A stretch of 64,000 nt of DNA from Callorhinus ursinus (lineage: Eukaryota > Chordata > Mammalia > Carnivora > Otariidae). The translations under genes and the position numbers were made by a program. The stretch is taken from assembly GCF_003265705.1 (NCBI RefSeq), contig NW_020312848.1, positions 56,773,707 to 56,837,706 of the forward strand, read 5' to 3'. This document shows, piece by piece, positions 1 through 11,967 of the stretch (positions within the stretch are counted from its first letter, which is position 1; the number at the start of each line of letters is the position of its first letter). Below the pieces are notes generated by a model, which was given only the letters and a program-made list of their open reading frames with translations, made no database searches and was not told the DNA's origin.

Positions 1-11
1 TATATAGATAG

Positions 12-183
12 CCTCATCTCACTTTAATAACCCTAACAATGGCTACTATTAGACTTATTTTGTAGAGGGGTCAACCAAGACACAGAGAAGTACCATAACT
101 TGCTTAAGCTCACACAGCTTTGTGAAGGCATGGTTTGAGCCTCAAAGGTTTGATTTCAGAGCCTGATATCTCTCAGCCATTAT
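12..183 (-). mobile_element. MIR SINE, antisense copy, diverged
   Basis: Read on the + strand this matches the reverse complement of MIR in order: the 'ctcatctcactttaataacc' part, an 'agacacagagaagtacc' part, 'cttgcttaagctcacacagc', and the 'ttgagcctcaaagg' end. It is an old mammalian tRNA-derived SINE and is heavily mutated. The boundaries are approximate. Confidence 0.6.
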
Positions 184-199
184 GAGATAATTTTATATC

Positions 200-885
200 G
201 TTGTTACTGCCACTACCAAGACAGGTGATGCTTCTGCAGCTCTTTTATAAAATACACATTTTGAAAATATATCCAGAATTGGACCATTTCCCACCATTTC
301 TACCCCTCCACCTTAATCCAAACCACTATTGCTTCTTGCCTGGATTAAAACAACAGATTCCTACAGGTCTCCCTTGCAGCTGCTCTGCCCCACCTACAGT
401 TTATTCTCAAACCTGCAGCCAAAGGGACTCTTAGAAAAATGAGTCAGTTCATGTCTTTGCTCTCTTCAAAACCATCCATCCAAAGGCCTTATTCCAAGTG
501 CTTGCCATGGCCCATGAGGCCTTTTGTGGCTGGCCTGTGGCCACACTAGCCTGCCTGAGGTTCACTGAGGGTACCACCGCTCTTCCACCCCCGACCTGGC
601 ACACTGCTGCCCGTGTCTCTTCAGGGCCCACACCCTTACTTCTTTCAGGTCTTGACCCAACTGTCACATTTTCAACGAAGACTTTTCCCACCAACTGAAG
701 GAAGCTCCCACCCCAGGCACTCCGATCTTCGAAACATCCAGCTACTATCTGTTTACTTATTTGTCTATGGTCACCCCTCCCATCCCGTGAGGAAATAAGA
801 TCCATGAGGACAGAACTGTCTGATTTGCTACTGTCTCTCCTGTCCCGAGGACAGCCGGTGCTCAGGTAATATTTGTCGAATGATG
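200..885 (+). mobile_element. L2 LINE 3' region, diverged
   Basis: The sequence has the usual order of an L2 tail: a C/T-rich stretch derived from the ORF2 end (catgtctttgctctcttcaaaaccatcc), a gcccacaccctt-like part, then 'taagatccatgaggacagaa' and the end 'gctcaggtaatatttgtcgaatga', which corresponds to the L2 ending 'gctcaataaatgtttgttgaatga'. Several 60-165 codon open frames on both strands here are by-products of this repeat and not genes. Confidence 0.6.
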
Positions 886-1194
886 AAAAACTTATACTTC
901 CATTATCTCCCCTGATTCGGAAAATAGCCAAGACATAGGTACTCATTTTACTGTTTTACAGATGAATAATTTGAAGTTCAGAGGACAAAGGACTGGTTAG
1001 GCTGACAGACAAAGCTTTTCATTAGCAGACACTCAAACAGAAGTCAGAAGTCAGATACTGTCCATATTTGATACCCTAAAAGCAAAAAAGCAAATCAAAG
1101 CAACCTCTATTTTAATATATTTTGTTTTTCTGGCTACAGAGTTAGCAGACAGGATAAATTACAGGACAAAATCCCCCCCAAAACTGGTACTCAC

Positions 1195-1345
1195 TCTGGT
1201 TTTTACACTTCGGTCAGTTCCGGCTTCCAGTAAGTGTTTGATACACTCCTTATTTCCATTTTTACAGGCCAGGTATAGAGGTGTCTGTCCTTCATCAGCA
1301 GCATGATTAATGTTGGCATTGTATGCAATTAATAATTCTACACAC
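1195..1345 (-). CDS. CTTNBP2: CTTNBP2 coding exon, ankyrin repeats 4-5 (partial gene)
   Basis: This is the leftmost CTTNBP2 exon in the window, 151 nt. The acceptor is tgtgtttag at 1353-1346 and the donor is AGA|GTGAGT at 1194. It supplies the third base of a codon begun in the previous exon and then 50 full codons, leaving phase 0. The peptide reads [19 protein letters not shown], then a [11 protein letters not shown] motif, then the ending [20 protein letters not shown] is a classic ankyrin helix (TPLHLAA-type). Ankyrin repeats are protein-interaction modules; in CTTNBP2 they sit in the middle of the long isoform. From memory the human protein reads isoleucine-serine-tyrosine-aspartate where this one reads isoleucine-alanine-tyrosine-asparagine. 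An ordinary host exon; no stop or frameshift is seen. Confidence 0.93.
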
Positions 1346-4093
1346 CTAAACACAAGATTGTGATTAATCATAATAAAACTGGTTTGATTTCTGAAGCACC
1401 TGACCCAGACATTAAATATAGGAAATAACGCTAAAGCAATTCTGTATCTTTCTACATCCATTGTTTTTACTTATATATGTATCAATTACTGGGGGTCTTA
1501 TATGGATACTGTTTTGTAGCAAGGCTAAAAGATATACTTTAATCACAAATTTAATTACTCCTATGAAAATTTAAAGTAACCAGGTTGATCAAGCGCTAAA
1601 ACTTGGTTTTGACACTTTTCTGTAACCAATTTGTAAACGTGGAGTCCTTGCAATATATTTAACTAATTGGGATGAATGGTTGAACTGTGGTTGACATATA
1701 TATTATTTGTGGTTCAAAATAGCTTAAACCTTGAAAAAGGACTGCTGAGTCATTTTGAGATTTTCACTTGAGAAAATAATTATAAATAGCTCAGACAGCA
1801 GGGCACCATGTGCCTCCACTATAAAAGGCAGCAGGGAGGCAGAGCAGAGGGCTGCCTTGGGGAGAACAGACAGCAGAGGCTATCCCGTCTCCTAAAGGGG
1901 GGCTATTTACAAGGAAAAAGACGGCTAAGCAGAAATTCATTGCTCTGAGAATCAAGGAGGAAAAAAATGAGGTAAATTCAAGACTTTGTGGCATTTGTGC
2001 AAAGCGTTTATAAAATCACATGCAAATAAATGGAGAAAAGTGGGCTAAATCATAATCAAATTAAGAAGCAATTTACATCATCTTCATTTTTTTTTTTTTA
2101 CTTCAGATTTATGCCTTTTTTCCCCTGGGCTTTTCTTGAAAACATTTGGTTTATATATATTTAAAAAATAAGTTACAAATTGATATGTGTTTGTATCTCA
2201 TGTACATTTAAACTAATCAACCCCCAGGGTTCTTCCTTTTGGCCAAAGCTATCCACGCCTACATTCCTGACACTCTTAGACTTACCAAGTTAAGTGGCAC
2301 TACAGATTGCTGGGTGACGATAAACGTAAAAGCCTGAAGAAGAAATCCCTTCTGGAGGACTCAGGACACATGCACAAAGTAACAGTAAAACCAGTATCTA
2401 TGGTCCTCAACAATAAACTCATGAAGTGTGCATCAGACATGCAGAAAAAAATAACGTATACTTTAAAGATGCATTTTGGGTATTTAAAACTTACACGTAT
2501 AATTAATAACATTAGTGTGAACCTTAAAACCCATATTACAGGAATTATGAAATATGTTAAAGAACATTTCTATCAGATAGCTAATATTAACAAGTCAGGA
2601 AATGATAGATGTTGGCGAGGATGCAGAGAAAGGGGAACCCTCTTACACTGCTGGTGGGAATGCAAGCTGGTGCAGCCATCTGGAAAACAGTAGGGAGGTT
2701 CCTCAAAAAGTTGAAAATAGAGCTACCCTATGTCCCAGAAATTGCACTAGGGATTTACCCTAACGATACAAATGTAGTGATCCTAAGGGGCACCTGCACC
2801 CCAGCGTTCATAACAGATGTCCACAATAGCCAAACTATGGAAAGAGCCCAGATGCCCATCGACAGATGAATGGATACAGAAGATGTGGTATATATATACA
2901 GACACACACAATGGAATACTACTCAGCCATTAAAAAAAAAAAAAGAAATCTTGCCATTTGCAATGATGTGGATGGAACTAGAGGGTATTATGCTAACAAA
3001 ATAAGTAAACCAGAGAAAGACAATTATCATGTGATCTCACTCATATGTGGAATTTAAGAAACAAACAGAGGATCATAGGGGAAGGGAGGGAAAAATAAAA
3101 CAAGAAGAAATCAGAGAAATGAGACAAACCATAAGAGACTCATTTAATCATAGGAAACAAACTGAGTGTTACTGGAGGGGATGGGGGTGGCGGGGTGGGG
3201 TAACTGGGTGATGGGCATTAAGGAGGGCACATGACGTAATGAGCACTGGGTGTTATATAAGACTGATGAATCACTGAACTCTACATCGGAAACTAATAAT
3301 ACATTATATGTCAATTAACTGAATTTAAATTAAAAAAAAAACTTAAAAAAAAAAAGACATTTCTATCAGGATAGTTAGATAAAAAGTTTAAAAGAGCTTG
3401 CATTCCCCACAGGACATTTCAGCACAGGCAGAGAAAGCAGCCCAGTGACATTCTATGTTATTAAAAATTTTAAAAAGCCATGTCTATATTCAACAGACTT
3501 GGTAGGCTACTGAAGAAATCACTGATAAACTTACACATATTTCAGTTGGTAGGTTCTTTTGGGTTTGTGCTCTAATTACATTTAGTATGAAAAGTTTCTG
3601 CTTCAATTTTTTTTAAATGACAAAACAAGGTGAATATATTGGGATTTAATACCGAATAAATTGCCACTCAGCAGTTAAGATTATTGTAATTAATATAATT
3701 CTAGGGTTTATTTTTAATACCATCACAAGTGAAAAACCTTTTTTGTGTTGGGGTGGTGGTAAACAGTGAATGACAGTCTTTAACAGTGTATGTATCACTG
3801 CATATATGTTGAAAGACTATAAATCTATTTTCTTCTTCAGAAGTTCATTCATGTGAGGTTGACACACAACGTATTTCTCTTCTTTACTTCCCTCATATAC
3901 AACTATTTACCTTTAAAGAAGAAGAGCAAATTTAAGATCCTACTTTGCATTTAAATCTTCAAATATATTTAGTGAATTTATTTGCCAGTGGATTTTAAGC
4001 ACTAGTTTACACATTCAGAACTGAAATATGTGTGCAAATTATAGAGAGACTCTTCATAGAGGGGGAAAAAGAAGAATTCAGAGCATCACTTAC
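1346..4093 (-). other. CTTNBP2: CTTNBP2 intron (2748 bp)
   Basis: A phase 2 intron with donor AA|GTAAGTG at 4093 and acceptor tgtgtttag|G at 1346. It contains a 5'-truncated L1 at 2577-3356. The stretch 1350-2560 holds no element I can name, apart from a T-run at about 2088-2099 and a TATA-like motif near 1820. The stretch 3370-4090 is AT-rich with no recognisable feature. Confidence 0.9.
2577..3356 (+). mobile_element. 5'-truncated L1 (end of ORF2 plus 3' UTR)
   Basis: The insertion starts inside the end of ORF2 (the 'gaatgcaagctggtgcagcc' and 'ggaatactactcagcc' L1 motifs are visible). It continues through an L1 3' UTR with a G-rich tract near 3170-3200 and 'gagcactgggtgttatat', and ends in an A-rich tail. 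A 13-bp target-site duplication, acatttctatcag, flanks it at 2564-2576 and 3357-3369. It is inserted antisense to CTTNBP2. The 'gagcactgggtgtta' 3' UTR resembles carnivore-lineage L1s. Confidence 0.9.
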
Positions 4094-4193
4094 TTGAAAT
4101 GTCCCTGAGCAGCTGCAGCACACAAGGGTGTGAAGCCATTTTTATCAGCAGCATTGACTTGGGCTTCTGCATTCAGCAGCAATCTCACACAGT
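4094..4193 (-). CDS. CTTNBP2: CTTNBP2 coding exon, ankyrin repeats 2-3
   Basis: A 100-nt exon. Acceptor ttaaaatccatag|AC at 4194 and donor TTTCAA|GTAAGTG at 4093. It completes an Asp codon (G|AC) from the upstream exon, encodes [19 protein letters not shown] followed by [13 protein letters not shown], and leaves two bases (AA) that join G of the next exon to give Lys. The [12 protein letters not shown] block is the ankyrin-repeat core. Phase in 1, phase out 2, consistent with both neighbours. From memory the human protein has Glu where the junction codon here gives Lys, a minor substitution. The exon has no stop codon, and both splice sites are canonical. Confidence 0.93.
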
Positions 4194-4421
4194 CTATGGA
4201 TTTTAATAGAAAGCCATTTAAATTCCCCATTTAGAGTTATGGTGTGCCAAATTCTAAACAAGCTCTATATAAATGCTAAACCCAAAGGACCTCTCCCGTG
4301 CACAGTCCACCTGACAATTCTAGCATGGTAGATATGAGACTTCACAGGCTATTTTATAGAGAAAGTAGCCTCTTTTCCAGAAGATGCTAATGCCCCAGAC
4401 TCACCAACTAAGTAAGACGTG

Positions 4422-4422
<1 letters not shown>

Positions 4423-4465
<43 letters not shown>
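4423..4465. repeat. (TG)n microsatellite, about 21 units
   Basis: An uninterrupted TG dinucleotide run. It is likely length-polymorphic. A short open frame beginning just before it simply translates the repeat as alternating Cys-Val. Confidence 0.97.
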
Positions 4466-4466
<1 letters not shown>

Positions 4467-5423
4467 GCTTTGGGAAGAGGTGCTGATGAGAGAAAGCATT
4501 GTTATGTGTCAGAAAATATTTTACCAGATTTTTCCACCAGTCCATCCCAGGAAATAATGTTATTGGATAGAGAACTAAATCTACTTACCAAATTGAAATA
4601 CCATTCTTTGTATTTTAAATAGTTAAATTCTTACTTTGTGATAATTAACCTTTTAAAACACTTCTGTGTGATGGTCATCCTACATGTAGCAGTGTGTGAG
4701 GTAAACCCTCATAAAGTCACCTGACTCTGACATAAATATCATCTAGGAGTCGTGTTCCTCATGGTATTTACTAGATTTAATATCTCTACATTAAAGAAAA
4801 TTCCCACAGGGCTTCTGAAGTAAAGAATCCGAAGGTACTTTTAAAATCATGAGCTATCTTCTTAGCTCACTAGATGCTTCCAGTTAGTCCACTTGAACAC
4901 AGTGAAGCTCTGAAAACTTCTGTGAATTACTCAACAATCATGCAGCTTATATGAGCAATGCTATTTGATTTTGGATTTGCAGTCAAATTATTTTTTCTGC
5001 ACTACCATATGTTTTAGTCAATTTGACCACAAGACTTGCATTTTAAGCAACAAGAATAATTCCCAGACTTCACCAATATGTCGTTTATAGCTGTACAACT
5101 CCTCAGTTCTCTTAAAAAAAAATCCAAATAACCATAAATTGTTCCAATGACAGAACAGTTTCAGACCCATGACCTTCTAGAACTACTAAAACTTGCCCTC
5201 ACCGTAGCATGTGTTAAGACCTGTCACTTTGAGTTTCACACACAGGTATTCTAACAGACAAATAGACAAATTAAGCTATTTTGTCCTGACTAAAGTGATC
5301 ACAGATGGGAGGCTTTATTCTAAAATGTGCTTCATAGTACTAGACCCCAAATTTTGACATATACCATACATTTCATTGTGCATAAAACAATGATCACTTT
5401 TTGCTAGCTGCAATAAAATCTTA

Positions 5424-5645
5424 AGTTAAAAAAAAAGATTTTTATGTATTTGAGAGAGAGAGGGTGAGCAAGCGAGCATGGGGGGAGGGGCAGAGGGAGA
5501 GGGGAGAGAGAGAGAATCTAGAGCAGACTGTGCTGAGCGTGGAGCCCAAGGAGGGGGAGGGGGGTCGATCTCACAACCCTGAGATCATGACCTGAGCCAA
5601 AATCAAGAGTCAGTTGCTCAACTGACTGAGCCACCCAGGTGCCCC
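5424..5645 (-). mobile_element. Can-SINE (tRNA-derived carnivoran SINE)
   Basis: On the + strand it appears reversed: an A-run and 'gatttttatgtatttgag', a GA-rich tract, 'catgacctgagcc', and the tRNA-like head 'tgagccacccaggtgcccc'. A perfect 10-bp duplication, taaaatctta, flanks it at 5414-5423 and 5646-5655. It lies in the same orientation as CTTNBP2. Confidence 0.97.
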
Positions 5646-5838
5646 TAAAATCTTACATTTTTACAAAACTACAATTTGGATTTTTTTTTAATATTTACAA
5701 AATCTTCAAATCAAGTAAAAAAAAAATTTATCCACTACTACCTGTAAGACAAAATCAAAACAAAAAGAACCTTCTGCTCATAGCAATGGTTACCAGTGCT
5801 TTTGACTCTCCATCCTTTTGCAAGAGGTAAGATCTCAC

Positions 5839-6042
5839 CTGTATGTCCATTCTTAGCAGCAGAATACAAGGCAGAATGGCCATCTTCACAGGAGTAATTA
5901 ATGTCCAGTCCTTCTTCATTAAGCAGCATTGATAATAAAGTGACATTTCCCTGGGCAGCAGCTTGCTGAAGAAGGGTGGGCCTGCCAGCCAGGGGGGCAG
6001 GACCACCACTCATTAGCAAAGGGGTTAGGGAGGGTGACCAGC
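5839..6042 (-). CDS. CTTNBP2: CTTNBP2 coding exon, ankyrin repeat 1 and start of 2
   Basis: A 204-nt exon. Acceptor ttaacccacag|GC at 6043 and donor ACAG|GTGAGA at 5838; phase 1 on both sides. It completes a Gly codon split with the large upstream exon, then encodes [15 protein letters not shown], a [20 protein letters not shown] segment (first ankyrin helix pair), [14 protein letters not shown], and [13 protein letters not shown], the second ankyrin repeat. This is where the C-terminal ankyrin block of the long isoform begins, right after the proline-rich region. The reading frame agrees with the human protein as I recall it almost residue by residue. Confidence 0.95.
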
Positions 6043-9000
6043 CTGTGGGTTAAAGTGACCCTAGTTAGAGAGTAGGAGCAAGGACAAGAGACAGTATTAC
6101 CCACTTGTTTCTGCATTACACACACACACAGACATATGAATACGTATCCTTAGAGGATTATGTGGTTTCAAACATTATCAATCTGTTAATATTTACTTAG
6201 CACAAATCTGTACTGTTATTTCAATCTTGTATCTGCTAATTAAATTAGCATACACAGTGACATATTATTTTTAGTTGTCAGTCTTAACACAGATAAATGT
6301 TAAAGTGGTGATTGGTTTTAGGAAACTAAGATGGCTGTCTCATTTTAAAAGTTCAAATTCCACTTCAGGGCTTTAAAACAATTTGAATTTTAAAATTATG
6401 TATAGGTTTCCTCAATTTCAGTATCAATCTGAAAAGTGAACTGACATCTTTAGGTACAGAAATAATTGTAAGAAATAGAGATTTATTTTTTCAACCATGT
6501 TTCCAAGGTATTTAACTAAAAATTTTACACAGATCATTAAGATAGACCAAATATTGCCAAGAAATCTATTTACACTCCTTGAATTCCCTTATTTGGGAAA
6601 AAAAATAATGTAGGGAGCCAAGTGCTATTCAGTATCAAGAGCTAATAGAAGCACAACATATATAATTGAATCTAGAATACTGTATACCAGCACAAATAAT
6701 GCAAGACACGATTCTGAAGACTTTATCATCTGGCCATCTTTACAACTTGTATACCAGAAACTTTTAACCAGCCAACAAAACAGGACACTCTACCATATAG
6801 TTTTAACAAGAATTATAAGAGTTATCATAGTTAGATATTTCTCATCAGTATTTAGCAGCTTTAGAAGAGAATCTGTTAAGTGTGTGAAGTCGGCTGCATA
6901 TAGCATGGAAAATTTTCTGAATTCTTCCTTGGTCAAAAGGCTGTAAAAACAGTAAAGTAAAAATATTTATTTAATGTGATATATAGGTTATTTTATGTGT
7001 TTTAGATATAATTAACTTTCAGAGTAAGTCATTGTACTTTCTTCCTTTTGAAGCCCCAAATACCTCAAAGTAATGTCTGGTGTATATGGAGGGGCCTATG
7101 CGCACATATTCCCTTTTCACGTACACTTTCTACATAAACCCAGTAATATTCTCTGTACTCGGACACAATTGATGGATCTTTTATGTCTCCTCCACCTTGG
7201 CATAAGGATAATATTCTATGTATATGGGTATTACATTAATAAGCAAGAAATTTGTATAATTGAGACTTGATTTTAATAAATATTAAAATCAAAGGATTTC
7301 TTGGTATTTTAAAAGTTCTTTGTGAAAAAAGTTTATACAAATAAAACAAGACTGTTTATTAAAAGCTGGACATTAGGTCTTCATAATTAATTATTTGGGT
7401 CCGTGAATAATTTATTGTTTTTACCCTGTTAGACTGCAATGACATACAAAATTCAAATGCTCATAAAATTAAATATTTATCTAAACTTTATGATATTTTC
7501 CCATTGATATTCATTAGCTCTTCTTACAAAAGTAGTATTTTTACTTCATACTTACAAGAAGGCTCCTCTCTGGTACATTTTACCTTTTGTATTTTCTTAA
7601 AAACAAACAAAAAAACAAGCCCACAAAAATTAAATCAGTACTTATTAGAAATGGATGATAAACAGAGAAATTATAAACACCAAGGTATGATACCTTGACT
7701 GCAAAGCAAACACAAAGGTAACATGAAGGCATTGCAAGGTGGCCTCTGTGGAATAGAAGGGAGTGTGGCTCACAAGGCAGTGAGTTTCTCTCCTTGAGCT
7801 CCCAGTGCGCTCTCTCCCCACCCTTCCCCCTCCCGCCGTCTCCTCTCACTGTCCTTCCTGCTACCCCCACCGCCTCTAGCTCATCCAAGCTGTCTTGGTT
7901 ATTGATATCCTGTCAAGAATATCAACACTTATATATCAAATGGTTTGCTCTTCTTTTGGATTTTATTTTCATTTTTTTTTCCAATGCAATTCTAGGCTTT
8001 GCGGGACAATTTAAATACAGATATATTTTTAACTGCCTTCTATGGAATCCTGGGATATAGTATCCTGGGAAACTATTTTTAATGCTAAGCTATCTGAAAG
8101 AGAAAATATTTATTCAAAAATTTTCTCAATCTTCAGACCACTCAAGAGTCAGTTTTCTGTCATACAAAACAACAGAGGAATATACACGAGGTTTTTTTTG
8201 TATTTTCTAAGAGGTGTGAAATATATTTTTTAAAATCTTTTACAAAAGAACAATGCTCTATAAATACCAAGTATTCTTAAAGCTTAAATAAATTTTTTAT
8301 CCCCACACTCATTTCCCATTGCTTATTTTAATGAATCCTTCTATCAATATGGGAAAAATAAAACTTTACCATGAGACTTTATTGTTCATTTGAAATTCCC
8401 AACAATGATAAAAACAGTAATGACAGAACAGACCTGCGTCATACAGCTACTTTAATGAGGTTAGAAAAAGGTCGTTCAGCTTCGCCGTGTCATATGCAAA
8501 CATTAGTAAAGGTGAGCATCTCGCAGAACATGCAGTGGGTGACGAAGGGAACAGAGAGAACGTGCAATGCAAGAGGGAAGAGAGGTTGAGAGCAGCTTCT
8601 GGCATCAGCTTCAGAGTGTGGAGAAGGTTAATGTCATAGCTCAGGTCAATCTCATTTCCAGATTTAGACTTCAAGCCAATCATACGTGGAGGATCATTTT
8701 TAAAAGATCTACGTTTAAGGAAAAATGTCTGAACCGAATTAAATAAAATGTACCAAAGCACCTCCCTCCCCCCACAAAAAAACCCCCAAAACCAAAACCA
8801 AACCAGAAACAAATTTCCAAGGGTATGAAAACTCAGCTGCCTGGGGTGATTTCTGGTTTAGGCTTCTGTTCCTCTAACAGTTAAAATGTGTTCATTGGAC
8901 AAGTTCAGGAGAAACAAGAAATTTTAATTCATTTAGATTTTAAAATGCTATTTAAAAATTTAACATCTGCCTATAAAAACTGCTAATAGAGTAATTTACA

Positions 9001-11797
9001 ACACAATTCATTAAAATGGTATCTTCTGTCAACGCAATTCTCCTCAGGAGTGCTTTAGCTTAATCATAATTGTTTGTCACAGATATAAATTGATACAGAA
9101 ACTCAGAATTTTAGTTTTAAAGATATGGGATCTAGTGGTTCTCCAAGAGGGGAGAGGTAGTGTACGGCTGTTTGAAAAATTCAACAGACAAGTTTAATAA
9201 ATCTTTCTGGACTGAAACTATTTTTTTTTTTTTTGGCTCAATGATTTCATTTTTAGATGAAAAAGCTAATGGCTCAGAGCAAACAGGCTCTTTAGGGTGA
9301 CACTAGAAAGAGGCAGAAGTGGACTAACCCTGCCTCCTTAGACTCAGTAACCAGAGCTCTTTTCCTCACTGAATTTGGAACAGACATCTATCTACCAAGG
9401 ATTTGGCAGATGTGCTCTGTCCTCATGCCCTGCGCTTACCAACCACAATTGCATTAGTGGCTATTTAGCAGATTAATAACCTTCAATGAGCTTATGATGG
9501 GGAGAGGCACAAATTCACCCAGGCACAGACAGGTTAAGAAGCAAGATGGAGGGAGCTCCGGTGCTTCCTGGCTGCAACGGGCATGGTGGCAAACACAGGG
9601 GCAATCCAAATGAAAAGCAGTTGAAATCCTGTATCTCATTTGGAAAAGTTAGGCTGGCCTACAGCCATGGTTGATTTAATCACCCCTCCTACGTAATTGT
9701 AATAACTTTTTATTCCCCAGACTAGATGCTCAGGAAAAGCTTCCTGAATGACTCCTCCTCCCTGTAACCAAGTGACTTAGAAACTTATCATCCCACCAAG
9801 GGTAATCTGGGAATTGCCAGATGATTTTGGCCAAACTGCAAAATCAGAGAAGAGAAAACGAGGAACGAGTTTCACCTGTCTTCAGTGGCGGCTACTTCTT
9901 GGGTCCCACTGTTTATCCTCTTTTGCTCTCTAGATACAAGCAAAGGGCATTTTTCAGAAGGATTATAGCTCCTTTATCCAAAATTCCAATCTATCCTAGC
10001 TAGGTCAGTCTGGCAAATATATAATAGACTAGGAAATCTCTTGTCTTTCAAGTTTAAGATCCTGCTGACAAAATGTTCTTCGGTTATGGATGCTGATTTT
10101 AAAACTTTTCCACCGAAACCGAGACACTGAAGCTGAACCTTGGAGCATAGCAACGACTGAGGCAATAATTGGCAAAGCATCAAAGTCCAAAGCAAAGATG
10201 GCTTTGTAGTTTTCAGAAACTGACAAAATTTACATATCCCAGGAAGTGTTTTTCCATTTTCTAGCTTGCACATTCATGTCAACAGCATCGCCACGGCTCC
10301 CAACAGTTTTGTAACCTGTGCTTGAGACTGACTTAAGACCTTACAGTACATTTTCTGATTCTCCTGAACGGTAGCAAAAGTTCCTCCTTTGAGCATGGAT
10401 TTAGTTCTGAAAAACAGCTACCATCATTTTAGGCCATGAGACATGCTGTCCAGCTCAGTAATATCATTTCGAATAAAAAATATGGAATGCTGAATGCCTG
10501 TAAAGACATCACAAAGTAATAATAGCGAGGTCAATGCTAAAGCAAATGTTTTAAGCAACAATATCAATGAAGCAAGGATATCACCTCTGTTTATTCATCA
10601 CTCATGCTGCTCTAAGTGCAATACCAAGCTCTTTGAACGTTAGGATAGTTAATCCTAATAGCCACCCTACCCCATGAGTAGCATAAACTCCATATTAAGA
10701 ATGAAAAAATTTGCTCAGTCCAAGAAAAATCACGAAAAGACACAGCCATAAATTGCAGAGCCTAGATTCCAGCACAGATCTGACTGACATCAAAGTCCAT
10801 GCTGTTTCCAAATTCCCAATTATGCACCAAAATATGAATAGCAGCCTCTCAATGAGCATAATTTCCAGGAGACAGCTTATAATTAGATAAGTAAGTCCTG
10901 GCATATTGCTCTCATTACCTGACAATTAGCAAGAACAGTGCTACCTATTTTTCTCATTCTCACTCCCCACACCCTGAGTTTTAAATATAACACTACTCAA
11001 AACTTCACTTAATTCTTAAAGTTCCCTCCCATTAGAACCAATGGTCTCTGGTAGCCATTAAGATCCCATGGTAAGAGAGACTTCTGTCAAATTTCAGCAG
11101 AACTTTGACACTAACATTATTTTAGTGCCACATTTACTCAGTGAAGAACTAATCCAGTCATGTCAATAAAAAGCAATGCTTTCTCTAGCACTGTAGAACA
11201 AAAGGGAAAAATCCAGTTCTTTATCAACTCCTTTAAGAGTTCTCTGCTTCATAAACCACATCTGCAGTGAAAACCTTCTCTACTATAGCCTACATGTGAT
11301 GCTATCCATCTGTGCTCAAGTGTTGGAAGACAACAGCTCGGAACAGAATAAATAGCTTCTGAAATAAACTAAACTTAGAACAAGGAATTAAAATACACGT
11401 ACTCTATTTTTGAGGTTAAAAAGAATACCAAACCACTATTAAAACCTAGAACAAATCAATTACAGAGCAAATCTAATCAATTTGATAATCCGAGGTAGAC
11501 TATAGTGTTAATAACCACTTGAACGACTTTAACATTATCTCCAAAGGGATAGAATTGAACACAGATTGTCTGTTGACGACCCCCTAATATATGAAACCTT
11601 TTGAGATAAATATTTAAAAAGAAGGAACAATCTTTCTTCCCATGGAAATGCTTTAGTGTCTCTAAATTAATGGTCTCCATGAGCTCCAATCCACTACTTT
11701 CAGGTTATTTTAAAAGAAGAAAGCACTTAGCAACAAGAGAGCACAATTCATATAGCAAGATGAATCACCATACCCTGGAGCCTTTAAAGAAAAATAC

Positions 11798-11833
11798 AAA
11801 AAAAAAAAAAAAAGAGAGAGAGAGAGAGAGAGG
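11798..11833. repeat. A-run followed by (GA)n
   Basis: About 17 A followed by a GA dinucleotide run and a purine-rich tail. In CTTNBP2 orientation it is a pyrimidine tract in the intron about 130 bases past the donor of the large exon. Confidence 0.95.
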
Positions 11834-11884
11834 AAAGAGGAAAAGAAAACAAAAACAAAAACGTATCAAATGTAAAAAAAAGTT

Positions 11885-11967
11885 TCAAGGCAATGTGAAG
11901 GAAATTAAGGCAAGTGAGGAAACAGGCCACATTCTTAAAAAAGGGTATAATATTTCAATCCCTTTAC
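11885..11967 (-). CDS. CTTNBP2: CTTNBP2 read-through extension (putative short/intron isoform end)
   Basis: If the donor at 11967 is not used, translation continues in frame from the split Gly codon for 26 more residues (beginning [12 protein letters not shown], ending SFTLP) to a TGA at 11887-11885. This would truncate CTTNBP2 after the coiled-coil and proline-rich region and remove all ankyrin repeats. Short brain isoforms of CTTNBP2 lacking the ankyrin block are known; I recall a form described as retaining intron sequence, but cannot confirm that its tail is this one. No close polyadenylation signal is visible; a candidate AATAAA on the minus strand lies at 10595-10590. Confidence 0.4.

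Larger units (their letters stand above)
1..1194 (-). other. CTTNBP2: CTTNBP2 intron downstream of the 1195-1345 exon (partial)
   Basis: Intron sequence in gene orientation, starting with the GT of the donor at 1194-1193 and running off the left edge of the window. It holds an antisense MIR copy (about 12-183) and an L2 tail (about 200-885). Between about 890 and 1194 I see only AT-rich sequence with no recognisable element. The next CTTNBP2 exon is not in the window. Confidence 0.85.
4194..5838 (-). other. CTTNBP2: CTTNBP2 intron (1645 bp)
   Basis: A phase 1 intron between ankyrin exons, donor ACAG|GTGAGA at 5838, acceptor AG at 4195-4194. It contains a (TG)n microsatellite (4423-4465) and a Can-SINE (5424-5645). 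The rest (4466-5413) is unremarkable AT-rich sequence. Confidence 0.9.
6043..11967 (-). other. CTTNBP2: CTTNBP2 intron after the large exon (5925 bp)
   Basis: A phase 1 intron with donor TCAG|GTAAAG at 11967 and acceptor ttaacccacag at 6043. It is AT-rich. I recognise no complete transposon in it; it has short homopolymer runs (9222-9234 T-run; 11798 onward A/GA run). The stretches 6043-8800 and 9700-11400 show nothing I can name. The first 83 bases in gene orientation remain open in the CTTNBP2 frame (see the read-through entry). Confidence 0.88.

Noticed and set aside
4419..4622. 67-codon frame beginning with Cys-Val repeats
   Set aside because: Translation of the (TG)n microsatellite.
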